A stretch of DNA of 64,000 bases from Laburnicola sp. R22_1. Lineage: Eukaryota; Ascomycota; Dothideomycetes; Pleosporales; Didymosphaeriaceae. Numbering within the stretch: the first letter of the stretch is position 1; every line of letters begins with the position of its first letter. The stretch is from positions 992,001 to 1,056,000 of the forward strand of contig JACONQ010000010.1 in the NCBI GenBank assembly GCA_014281115.1, written 5' to 3'. Shown here piece after piece: positions 34,091 through 44,667 of the stretch. The notes under the pieces were generated by a model. That model was not told the origin of the DNA and made no database searches. It saw only the letters and a list, made by a program, of their open reading frames with translations. The translations under genes were made by a program, and so were the position numbers.

Positions 34091-34590
34091 ATGCCCGTGC
34101 CTGTTGGAGCTATGCCCGGGGGCCACCGTGGCCCCTCAACTCTTGACAAGCGTGGGCTGCCCTTCTCTCCGGGTCGCATACGCTCTGCTAACAGTATGCA
34201 GTCAAGATGGGCGGAATGATGGGCGGATCCGTAGGCTTGATCATTGGCTTCATCTTTGGTGCGCCCCGCTCAGCCCATGGTTGAGGACGTATCTGACCGA
34301 CTCAGGCTTCACCAACATTGTCCGTTTCGGCCCAGGGCCCAACGGCATGCTCCGGACGCTGGGACAATACATGGTCGGCTCAGCAGCTACATTCGGGTAC
34401 GTGACGGCCTATTCATGCGTGTATCAGAACTAATCAGTCATGCGGCAGCTTCTTCATGGCCATTGGCACCACAATCCGCACAGACAGCTCGCCCGTCGCC
34501 GCCGAGGCCTTCGCGAAGATCAACAGGCGGCCGATGATCCTCCCACGTCAATACCAATACCCGCGAACTTCTAGCGAGGAAAGGAACTAG
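34091..34590 (+). CDS. MGR2: Mgr2/ROMO1-family TIM23 translocase subunit
   Basis: Predicted 116-aa mitochondrial inner-membrane protein. Yeast Mgr2 couples and gates the TIM23 presequence translocase; the animal homologue is ROMO1. Four short exons: 34091-34151, 34202-34258, 34306-34396, 34449-34590 (351 nt). The joined protein begins MPVPVGAMPGG and has two glycine-zipper membrane helices (MMGGSVGLIIGFIFGG and QYMVGSAATFGFFMAIGTT), as in ROMO1. It adds a C-terminal polar tail (PMILPRQYQYPRTSS) typical of fungal Mgr2. All three introns are about 46-52 nt. Confidence 0.92.
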
Positions 34591-35137
34591 AGAAAGAGCA
34601 TGTACATATATTTGCAAAGCAATTCATGCTCTCGGAGCTTGTACAATACTACGACCAGGTTTGCCTGAATGTGTACTTGAAGTTAAGACCGTGGACGGAA
34701 ACATAACAGGAGACGGACGATGTGGGTTGGTGGGAAGCTTATACATACGGTAACTCGAGAGTGAAACCTACGATATCATTTACCCCCAATCATACATGTG
34801 CTTTTTCTTCTTCTCTTTAACCCAGCAACAATCTCGGCGCGACGGCTGTGATCTTTCCTTCTCTTCTACTTTCCATCCCGCACTTCAACCACAACAAAAC
34901 AAAACTCGTCTGCAACCGCGCTGAAAACCATTGAACTGCACCTTGGTCTACGCAGCTTGTCGCAAGTCCTCTCGTCGAAACTCATAGCCTACCGCAGCCT
35001 AATCCGCAAAGAACGCTCTGGTTGCAACGCACACCCAACCAGCTTATCGACTACAATTCCTCAACAGCCTAGCAGCAGAGTCCTCGCAACCCGTCAAAAA
35101 GCACCACTTACAAGCATTCCACCCACCTGCTATCACA
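34591..35137. other. Intergenic, no gene seen
   Basis: Terminator of MGR2 and promoter of the next gene. A pyrimidine-rich stretch with CTTTTTCTTCTTC lies at about 34800-34880, upstream of the coiled-coil gene. Nothing else stands out. Confidence 0.5.
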
Positions 35138-36421
35138 ATGGCCCAAATCCAGCCCGGTACATCCTCCACCATGCTCTACACCCTCCTCTCAGAAATCACC
35201 ACCGCAAAGCGAGAACTCGAAACTCTCGCAAAATCAAAGAAGAAAGTCTCCTCCAGCTCCGTCGCCAAACCCGTCCGCCGCTGGGAGAGTACCCTCTGGG
35301 AAGCCGCCGAAGAGCAGCGCATTGTCAACCTAAAGGCAACGCTGGACGACGACGAGGAGTGCGAGATCGCCCACAAGGCATCCAGGGTCGCAACCTGCGT
35401 GACGAAGTCGCGCAGATGCACGATAGGATCGACGAGCCTACAAGCAGCCTGGAGGGGTCCAACAGCGATGAGGAGGGCATCGTCTCTTCAGCGGCCAAGG
35501 CCCCTAAGAACCCGTTCGTCACATTCAGCAGCGCGAAGGCCAACAAGACGCCAGAGAAGGTGATCAAGACCCCCACTCGCGGTTTCGAGCAGACGCCGTC
35601 TCGGAAGCGCACGGTCGGCTCCAGCTCGCGCACCCAGGCCGCGGCCGAGGGCCCCCAGACCCCATTCAGCCTCGTCCAGGGCATACTTGGAAGGTCCACG
35701 GTCCGTTCGGGTAAGAAGGGTCAAGACGATACGAAGAGGAAACTTTCGTTCAACTAAGAGCCGGCGGGGTTGGATGCATGGGTGGTGGAGGGGTGCGACC
35801 AGACTTGGATAATAGCAGCAAGGTCTCTGCGACCTAGAGGCGAAGGAGGTTGCGCAGCAGGCTGAGCTTGCTAACACAGTTGATACCTGCATAGCTCAGG
35901 TGGCGGCGAGCGAGGCGGAGGTGGAAGCCTGTCGCGCAATAGCGGAGGAGGTAAAGAGGAAGGAGCTTAGAGCTGAGTACGAGGCTAAGATGGCGAGGAT
36001 GAGGGACGAGTACGAGGTCAATCTCGACAAGGTGCAGCCGGCGACAACGACACTGCCGCCTTCTCCACCTGCATCACTCTCGTCGTCGGTGTCGTCACAG
36101 ACATCTAGCGACGAGAAACTTTCCATCTCTCTCGCTGGCAATAATGCCCGCGACCGTATGAACATAGTCCAGGCGCACAATAGCGTCCTGCGGCGCGAGC
36201 TCTGGAAGAAGGAAGAAGCGAACGGCGACCCAAGGCAGGAAGTCGACCAGTTGAAGAAGAAGAAGCTCAAGAACCGCCCGTCACCACCGTCCCGAGCTCC
36301 TCAAGACGACCGCCGCCGCCTCCCTTCGCCCAAGCGCAAGCGCGACGATGACGATGACGACGACGGCACAACCTCCACATCGCCGAAGAAGCCCTGCGTG
36401 TTGCCTGCCGGGACCTCGTGA
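35138..36421 (+). CDS. Unrecognised coiled-coil protein, splice form inferred
   Basis: I do not recognise the family. My best model is exons 35138-35323, 35386-35710 and 35823-36421 (1110 nt, 369 aa). The second intron (GTAAGA.., branch CAACTAA, ..CAAG) is convincing and joins TVRSG to LCDLEAKEVAQQAELAN. The first has a weak donor (GTCAAC), and its 62 nt could instead be coding (LKATLDDDEECEIAHK), in which case the gene has a one-base frameshift near 35376-35384. The protein has a helical N-terminus (TLLSEITTAKRELETL), a Ser/Thr/Pro/Lys linker with TPSRKRT-like phosphorylatable sites, a long coiled coil (35830-36020), and a basic, acidic-tract C-terminus (PKRKR then seven Asp). It may be nuclear or cytoskeletal; no function is assigned. 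Confidence 0.6.
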
Positions 36422-37218
36422 GCCCTGGCCTGACGGTGTGTGGGTCCTGCGACGGGTTGCAGCGGGCTCAGTTTTTGGTGGATGCCCCCTCCATGCACTT
36501 CATTAGACATGAGATTCTGGGTTGTAGGCCTTCAATTTCCTCTTTGGGATTGATACGGCTAGGTGGAGTGTGGGCTGAGGTCTTAGTATAAGTTCTACAT
36601 GTGTTTAGTTGTGCTTTTGGGACAGCTTTGGTATTCGAGCTTTGGGATGAAAGATTCGGTCTGTCTGGTCAGCCTGTTCAGAGCAGCTGTGGTTTTCGAA
36701 CTTTGGGATGAAAGATTTGGTCTGTTCGGTTTGTTTGTTTTTTTGATCGGTTTGTTTTGCATGTTTCGTTCAGATGGTAGTCTTTCGTGTATGATTGTCT
36801 ATCGTGTAGTTCTTTCTTGTATGCATAACAAAAATGTCACATTCTCTACATGTAACTTTCTTTTGATGAACAAAGCTGCATTTTGTAATTGCGTTTTGGC
36901 TATTGACCCGTGGTTGTTAAGTCTCGTAATTTGTATAAGACTGAGTTGACTATAAACGGTTATGTGGCCTCTTCGTGAAAACTTTGCATGTGGGAGCTTC
37001 GCGCCAAGACCGCCAAGCTCGCTTAGCAGTTCGAACGCGCATTTTTGTGATCACCTTCTCACGCTCTTTTTGATTACTAAGCAGGTGGCTCTGCTTTTTT
37101 TGTTATGTTATTTGAGATGAAAGCCTTTGTCGTCCTACCCCTAGGTAGATAAATTAACGCCACACATAAACGGTTATAAAGGAATGGAATACTGGCACAG
37201 CTAAGTGGAGACGAGATA
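36422..37218. other. Intergenic with one local duplication
   Basis: No gene seen; T-rich on the plus strand. It separates the coiled-coil gene from transposon C. Confidence 0.5.
36624..36745. repeat. 61-bp tandem duplication (diverged)
   Basis: Two imperfect copies begin at 36624 and 36685; both contain CTTTGGGATGAAAGATT followed by YGGTCTGT. They differ at several positions, mostly C/T. Confidence 0.7.
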
Positions 37219-39332
37219 CCGTGGGTCACCACCTCGTGCACGGCCAACACCAAATCTCCCGCACTTTCAGAATCGCTTTACACCACCAATATACACCCAA
37301 TGGAGGCTGCCCTAGAGTCGTTAAAATCGCTGAAGCTTGGAGAGAAGCCTAATTATACTCAGACTGCGAAAAAGTATGGTGTTGATCGAACGTTGCTGTC
37401 GAAGCGTCACCGCGGGGTTATCGGCAGCTATGCGGAGAAAGTCGATAATATGCGCCTTCTCAACTCTACACAGGAAACGGAGCTCGTACAATATATTGAT
37501 AAGCTCTGTGTACGAGGGCTACCACCTACAAGGGAGATGATACGGAATTTCGCAGCAGAAATAGCAGGAAAAGAGCCAGGAAAAAACTGGGTTGATCGCT
37601 TTATTGCGCGGCATCACATTGAGCTTGTATCTCGATGGGCATCCGGCATCGATTCCACACGCCACAGAGCTGACTCTGCCTTCAAATACGCCCTATATTT
37701 TAAGCTCCTAGACCAGAAGATAACTCAGTACGATATCGAGGCTCGCAATATCTACAATATGGATAAGAAGGGCTTCTTGATTGGGGTGCTGTCAAAAATG
37801 AAGCGCGTGTTCTCCCGCCATCGATATGATCACGGAGGCGTGAAACAAGCACTCTAGGACGGCAACAGGGAGTGGATAACTACGATAGCCTGTATTTGCG
37901 CCAACAGCAGCTATCTCACGCCTGCGCTAATTTATCAGGCTATTTCTGGCAAGATACAAGACTTATGGCTTTAAGATTTCGACCCTGCAGAGCACAAAAC
38001 CTTCTTCGCCTCATCGCCCAGTAGATGGACCAACAACAAGCTAGGGCTCTTATGGCTTGAACAGGTGTTTAATCGCAAAACAAAAGCAAAGGCAAGACAA
38101 TCATATCGTCTACTTATCCTTAACGGCTATGGCTCACATATATCGATAGAGTTTATCAAGTTTTGCGACGACAATCGGATTCTTCTGGCCATCTATCCTC
38201 CCCACGCTACCCACACCTTGCAGCCGCTCGACGTCTGCCTTTTCAAGCCTCTATCAACTGCCTACTTAAACAAGCTCTCCAGGTTCATATATAGCTGCCA
38301 GGGCATCTCCGCAATTACAAAAAGAGACTTCTTCCGCCTGTTCTATAAGGCCTGGCATACAACGTTTAAGGAAAAGACAATCTTAACGGCTTTTCAAGTC
38401 ACAGGGCTTTCGCCGTTAGACCTAGAGGCTATACTTAAGAAGTTTAAAATAGAGGAGACTGAGAGGCCCTCATCAAGCGATAGTACTACTTCCGTACTCA
38501 GCGCTTCAGATTGGAGAAAGATTGAGCGATTACTGCGCCAGGTAGTGGAGGATATCTACGATCGACGCTCCTAACAGCTAAGCCAGACAATTCACGTGAT
38601 GGCTGTACAAAAACAGCTCCTCCAGCATGAAAACGAGCGACTCAGAGGGGCCTTTGTCAATGAGAAGAAGCGCCATCAACGTGGCAGGCCTCTATTACTT
38701 AAGGCACCGCAGGAGTATAATAGTGGAGCTATATTCTGGTCGCCATCCAAAGTCAAGGACGCCCGCGATCGCCAAGCACAAAAGGATGCCGACGAGCAGC
38801 TACTACAACAACAGAAGTCCGAGGAGATCAAGCGTAGGGAGCAGCAGAAGCAGGAGAAGGCTACTATGCTTGAAGAGAGGCAGCGCATGAGAGAGGTGGC
38901 CAAAGAAATACGCCTTCAAGAACAGCGCGAGAAGGCCGTGCAGCGCGAAGAAGCTAGGATCGCGCGCGAAGCCAAAAGCAACTCCAACAAGATATACAAT
39001 TCTCCAAAAGGGTAATAGACGCCGTCAAAGGCCTTTGCACCACCTCCTCAAGTCGCTAAGGAGACAGAGGATGTTGGTGTGGATATATCATCTGTAGTTG
39101 ATGTGGTGCCTACACCCGGCCCTGCCACGCGCACCCGCAAAGTACGCCTCCCACAGAGGTATCGCACGTAGTTTATCGTTACCAATCAATCAAATAGGTC
39201 CTTAAAAGCCCTCCACTAAAAAATCTCGCGATAATACAATATATATGCGACTCTACAGCTGCAAAAGTTGTGGGTGTGGGCATCTGGAAACCGTGCACCA
39301 GGTGGGGCCGTGCACCAGGTGGTGACCCACGG
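37219..39332 (+). mobile_element. Fot1/pogo-like DNA transposon C (mildly decayed)
   Basis: A 2114-bp element flanked by TA (37217-37218, 39333-39334). The inverted ends begin CCGTGGGTCACCACCT and match for 27 bp with one mismatch. The inner right end carries a 17-bp-period direct repeat of CCGTGCACCAGGTGG (39291 and 39308), which is absent at the left end. The ends differ from those of elements A and B. Confidence 0.94.
37300..39171 (+). pseudogene. Pogo-type transposase of element C, few stops
   Basis: Nearly complete transposase. MEAALESLKSL is followed by the HTH (AKKYGVDRTLLSKRH), the CENP-B-like second half (NWVDRFIARHHIELVSRWASG), the DDE core (YNMDKKGF, LILNGYGSH, LQPLDVCLFK), a Gln/Lys/Glu coiled tail and a basic end (TRKVRLPQRYRT). 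Five or so stops all stand at expected Gln codons: after VKQAL (37855), after DLWL (37972), after DRRS (38572) and a TAA-TAG pair after SPKG (39013). The second catalytic Asp is Asn (GAC to AAC), the RIP-type change. It is the least damaged of the three copies, hence probably the youngest or least exposed to RIP. Confidence 0.88.
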
Positions 39333-39444
39333 TATGGCAGCTCGTTGACCAAATCGATCGACTTGTCCGAACAGTTTCACCATAATGATATTTCTATTCC
39401 AAGTGCCCCTGAGATGGATGTAGTATTGCTCTCTAGGAAGACGC

Positions 39445-40928
39445 CTACGCATTATTCAAGAACCTACGAGATCTAGTTACTCTTCGCAACTTATCCCATA
39501 TCCTTTTCCATACAACAGCAGTAGTAAACTTTATTCCTTCATCGAAGAGTAGGTCCATGATAGGATCTCCATATCTTGGCCAGTCTGTCCGATACTGGAA
39601 ATGTAAGGCCCGTCTTTTGCTTCGTTCTTTGGCCTTCTTCAAAGCTACAAGTCCAATAGATAAGCCCCAAAACGCCAAAGAGGCAGCAGTAAGGACGACA
39701 GCGGTGATCACGAAGGATGTAATTGAATGACCAGTATCGTTGATTTGTTGTACATTCTAAATTTCCGGTTAGTGACGGTGTTATGGAATGAGTGGCACTT
39801 ACCATTCCGTAAATGGATGAAGCAAGTGAGGTTGGCAGAATGACGAAAGCGATGGCGGTCACTGTTTTTGTCAGCGGAAGCTCTAAGTTCCTCATCGAGT
39901 TATTTCCGAACTCATTTCTTACTTACGGAGCATGACCCTTTTGCTCTCGGCAATGCTTCTTTCCGCCATCTCTACACTCTTCTGACTTGCTAGAATGCCT
40001 ATCAAATCTCGTAGTTGAGACGAGGCCATCTCAATCTCCTTCACATATAGCTCGTGCCGACCTTGCAGGTTCTCCGCTCTAGCCTTCATATCCTCGTTCG
40101 CCGATGCAAAATGCTGCGTAATGAAGAGTGCTAGCGCCTTTAGGTTCAAAATTTCCCTTGCCGCTTCGTTTCTCAGCAATGGCCATAGGGTGTGTAGAAT
40201 GCGATGCTTGGGCATATTTTGTTTCGCTGTAGATGGTGGGGGAGGAGGGTTCGTGTTGAGCAAGACATGCGTTCACGCCTTATATGGGGGTCTGAGCCTG
40301 GGCTGAAGAAAGAGTATGGCTTACACAGGTTAAAAAAGAGATTTGCAAAACAGGTCCCAATATACATACCAGTTCTTGGCCGTGTATTATCTATAGCATC
40401 CATAATCAAACAGGTACTGTTACCAATGTTGGCCACATGGTTCCTGTCGGGCCAAAAAGTAGGACCGCGAAAGTTGTTCAGAACGGCAGGCTTCATATCT
40501 AATCCCAAGCCCAAGATGTCGATAGTTCCAGGGTCGATTACAACACCTTCCTGGGACAGGATAACGACTTGATACTTTACGACAGGATCAAATGTCTCCA
40601 ATTGACGGCGGAAGTTGTGCGCGGTGGCTATGTACTCATACCCGTTGTGAGCAACACTCTGGTCATGTTGAGGGCTCGCTGTCATATGCCGATATGCCTT
40701 CGTAATTTGATCGGCGCCTCGAAATTGCAACAACCATATATCGTCACCTAGAGAGCATCTCTCCTGCCATTGCACATCATCGATATTATATTCTGTTGGA
40801 AACTCTGAAGCATTCCTCAGAAAATCGCTGTAATCCTGGTATGTTTGGAACGGCTCTGGTTCTGTATTCGGCGTCGAGGCGTCATTCGAGTGTCGCGATG
40901 GCCCACCTCCGGGATTTGGCGTAGCCAT
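39445..40928 (-). CDS. CorA-like Mg2+ transporter family membrane protein
   Basis: Predicted 409-aa protein. Exons on the minus strand: 40928-40370, 40226-39927, 39861-39803, 39756-39445 (1230 nt). The N-terminal half is a soluble domain of unclear family. Then comes a helical stretch (LRDLIGILASQKSVEMAERSIAESKRVML), given here as its two ends LRDLIGILASQ and ERSIAESKRV, typical of fungal CorA-like proteins. Membrane helix 1 ends in the signature YGMN, and helix 2 is VITAVVLTAASLAFWGLSI, followed by a basic tail. The intron falls exactly between YGM and N. The 143-nt first intron was chosen because only the CTACAG acceptor keeps the frame. Such proteins are common in fungi and most are of unproven transport function. 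The frame extends upstream (FPHDYSGLLDIETG), so the start may lie further 5'. Confidence 0.8.
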
Positions 40929-41913
40929 ATCGGACGAAGGTCGGCCAAAGGTACCAATGCCAGTTTCAATATCCAAAAGGCCGGAGTAGTCGTGCGGAAA
41001 GATGACAAGGATCTGGAACTGAGGAAGGCAGAAGACATATTTATGTCTTGCGTGGCGCTTTGACTTCAGCCTTCAGCCTGACCCCGCTCCGCGATACGAT
41101 GGGCGTCAAAGCCTGCAGGATCAGGCAGCCTGGTGCCTAATCATTCGGTGAGATGTAAGCACCCATGTTTGTGTCACCTTCCAGGGTTGACGAGCATGCA
41201 TCTTACTTTTGTCTTCTTTTGCCCACTACCCGGGGACGTCAACCGCCCACGTGCAGCTGAGGAAGAAGGCTGGCCATGGGGGCCTTTCCGAAGGATAGTG
41301 TATACCGGAGAACATAGCTGCGAGTCGTGCCATGCTATACTGTGAGGAGGGTGTAATGTATGCATGGGCTACTAGCCAGCGTGGGAAGACTACATGTGGG
41401 TGCCAAGGCCCGCCTAGCCTAGCCATGTGACACATACAACTCCAGGGCTCCAACTATGTAGGTAGATTGGATGCATATAGATAGCTACGAGACAAGAAAA
41501 GTCTCCTCCCTCCCTGAACACATACCTCCTCCATGACCCAAGCAAGGTACACCACACACTCCACATATATATATTGCCCATCACAGATTGCAGTAGCAGA
41601 ATTCAACACGACCCATCGAAGGCCTACACTTCAGACATCGCAAGAAACACTCCCATACACACGAACAGTGTCAATTACGATTATACCATCCCATCCTTCC
41701 CCACCGCGCAAAAAATCGTACAAAATCCAAAACAAAGACATAGAGGACCAAGTATGTGCATGGAAGAATACAAGCGGGGTATACAAGTCAGCCAAAGCCA
41801 GTAGGTCATTTCCAAAGCAGCGCCGTAGCAGCCCATAGGAGAAGAGAAGAGAAGAGAACAGAAGATCAGCGCAAAGCCTACATAGGACGAATCAATATAG
41901 AGTACAAGAGCAA
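40929..41913. other. Intergenic, no gene seen
   Basis: Holds the promoter of the CorA-like gene and the 3' end of ERG4. It has a TATATATA run at about 41566-41573 and a GA-rich run (GAAGAGAAGAGAAGAGAAC) at about 41840-41860. No supported gene. Confidence 0.5.
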
Positions 41914-43880
41914 TTAGTAGACACCCTGTAGCGTGGTTAGTATTTGTTTTACAAATGGAAAGAGCGAAGAGAACTTACAGGAATAAAGAGATAGGGTACC
42001 CGCTGCTCGTACGCCTTCCATGCCTCTCCATACACTCTCCTGCACTTGTAGATATCGCGCCTTGCCCGGTGGATGATCATGCATGTAAAGAACACCGGAT
42101 AGAACCATGGAAACGGGCTCTTGAATCCCGTAACTAGACCCCATGAAAGCGCAAAGAACAGGTCGCAGGGATAATGGATCTTCCGCGCTTTCCCATACCA
42201 CCCGTCGCACAGAATGCTGTTGCCACGCTTCGTGCGAATGCATTTGGGGTTGGCGATTCGGCCGTACCGGAAGTAGGGGAAAGTGGTACGCTCGTCCACG
42301 GCGCCACGCTCCTCTTGGCGGAATTGGTTCTTTTGGCTATTGGTTGTGTCCCAGACATAGTAGACACCACAGTAAGCGATTGCGAGGAGGACGATAAACC
42401 AAGAGGGCCATTGGTACTCAGAGGGGGGCTGGCGGGCGATAAAGAGGGTGCAGTGGCAGTAGGTGAGAGGGACACCGGCCATGTTCCAGAAGATGAGCAT
42501 GAAGCCCAACTTCTCGTAGTACATATCCCTGTGCTGATCAGTATTTTGGGAACGAGAGAGGGGTGCGAGAAACTTACCAAGTGGTGATGATCAAATGCTC
42601 ACCCTTTGAGCAGGCGTTCGCGTAGAGATAGTGTGCAAACAAGAGGAAGGCGGCTTCGAACGAAACGTGTCCGTACTGCTCGTATTGCTTCAGGCAGGTA
42701 CCCAAAGAAAGGAACAGAAGAATGTACCACGGGATACGAACTTCCAAGAACATCTTGAAATCCAGAATGCCAAAGAGCCGAGGGTTCAGTTCCGCCCCTA
42801 GAAAGTAGTCGTAGATGGGATAGCCAGTCATGCGGATGGTCCTGCGGCGAACTTTGGCTTGAACGTAGCAGATGGTAGAACAGAGAAAACCGGAGATGAT
42901 GGCAACACTCATGATGTGGCCAAATTGATCGATCAACGTGTACAACTTGAAAGTTCCGGTAAAATGCAAGACCAGCGCAATGGCAATGCTGGTATACATG
43001 GACCACATGCCTGAGCAGTAGTAGTCGAGCATCTGGCCTCCAAGATGAGGAAGCGGCTTGCCTTTGCGGTAAACTCCAGGAAGGAGCATGTAGAAGGCCA
43101 TCTGTACGAGTCCAAAACACCAGTAGATCTTCCACGCACGCGCATCTGGATACCCCTCCGTCTTGACAAGGGACCACATGTGCTGTGCAAACTGGCCCCA
43201 GCTCTCGCCTTCCGCGGGTAATGGGAGTTTGCCATCGTAGAAGAAAGCGCCGATCCACATGTAGTACATGAGTGCGGGAAAGCCAATCATCATGGCGCTC
43301 ATGCCGAGTGTCCCGCCGAATTCTCTCTCGCCGGATGTATCGTAGGGTCCAAATTCCTCGAACTCGGTCGCTCCTTTCGATGGCTTCCTTGGGCGTCCGG
43401 TCGCGATGCCGTTACTGTAGCCGTAAGAGTTGCTCTTCGCGTGGCCGTTCGTAGTGCTGCTCGCGTGGCTGCTCGCATTGCCGTTGGCATGCCCATTCGA
43501 TGCGCCATTGGCGTGCCCATTCGCGCTGCCGTTCGCATAACCATTTGCGTCGCCACCATGTCCATTCGCAAGCCCATTAACCTTCCCATTGCCATTCAGC
43601 GTAATAGTCCCATCTTCAGCCTCGGTGTTGAAAAGCGTGCGCTTAGGATACACGTCCGGCTCGGGCGTCGACTCGTATTCGCTATCGACGTTCGGAACGA
43701 TGGACCTGCGCGTGTACTTCTTGCGCCCAGGAGTCTCGACGAATCCCGGGTTATGCGGTTTACTACGGCATATGCATGTCAGCCACACACTCCTACCATG
43801 CACGCAGGCCCATTGCTGCAGCCTCTCAGCACTTACCTAGGCGTCTTCCCCGTCTTGCTGCGGGTCATCCGTTCAGCCAT
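41914..43880 (-). CDS. ERG4: Delta(24(24(1)))-sterol reductase (C-24(28) sterol reductase)
   Basis: Predicted 596-aa ER membrane enzyme, last step of ergosterol synthesis, NADPH-dependent. Exons on the minus strand: 43880-43837, 43762-42578, 42528-41979, 41925-41914 (1791 nt). The last coding exon is only 12 nt (GVY-stop). The core shows ERG4/ERG24-family signatures: [22 protein letters not shown], broken here as [10 protein letters not shown] and [10 protein letters not shown], plus [33 protein letters not shown] and [22 protein letters not shown] in part. There are many membrane helices. The N-terminus is unusually long, with an Asn-Gly/His/Ala repeat at residues 71-134 (43405-43596). Confidence 0.94.
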
Positions 43881-44667
43881 GTCTGCGTCGGCGGTGCACG
43901 CGTCAGGGGCGCAAGTACACTCGTTGTGTCGCGACAGAACAAAGAGTGTCGAGGCGGCAGCGACGGAGAGGCAATGAGCGCAGGCAGTACGAGAGCTAAA
44001 AGACTTCACAGCATGACCGTGAGGGTAGTGTGACGCCGGCGACGCCGCAGGAATGCTGAGGCGGCAAGTCGTGTTTGTATACATCGGAAAAATTTTAAGG
44101 CGCGTGGCAACGGGCCAATCAATGCGGGGCGGGTGGTACCGACACTTTCGGCGGCTATGCGCAGAACAGAATATATCAGGATCTGAATGTCGATGAAAGT
44201 AAGAATTGAATTGTTGTGGATTGAATGGATGTGGTGTTCCTTTTTATATGAATACTCTGCTGCTATACAGAGTGCGAAAGCCCCGACCGACCCCAAGCAC
44301 CGCAAGTGTCTGTACACATGCCATCCTCGCGAGCCAGAAGAGGGCTAGATCCCGAGTAATATCACAGTCTAATGTCTACCGGGAGCAAGAGTCATGGCGT
44401 TCAAAATTCACTACACACCATCATTTGAAAAGTGTCGGAGTCTAGTATGCTTCTGGACCTTGGTCATAGTGTCCATGACTTCGGAACCGGAATTGTCCCC
44501 TTCCGATTATCTCTACCAGCCATCCACTTCCCCTCGAGCAACGTCCACCTGATGATGCCATGGAAACCTTGAAATCCCAGTATTCCGAACGCCATAATGC
44601 TCGGTGTGCCATATATGAACCAGCCTAGCCCCCTATGTTGTCGAGGTTGTGTCTCGCAGACTAACTT
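43881..44667. other. Intergenic, no gene seen
   Basis: Contains the ERG4 promoter and the 3' region of the RBR ligase gene. Short ORFs only; no recognisable element. Confidence 0.5.
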
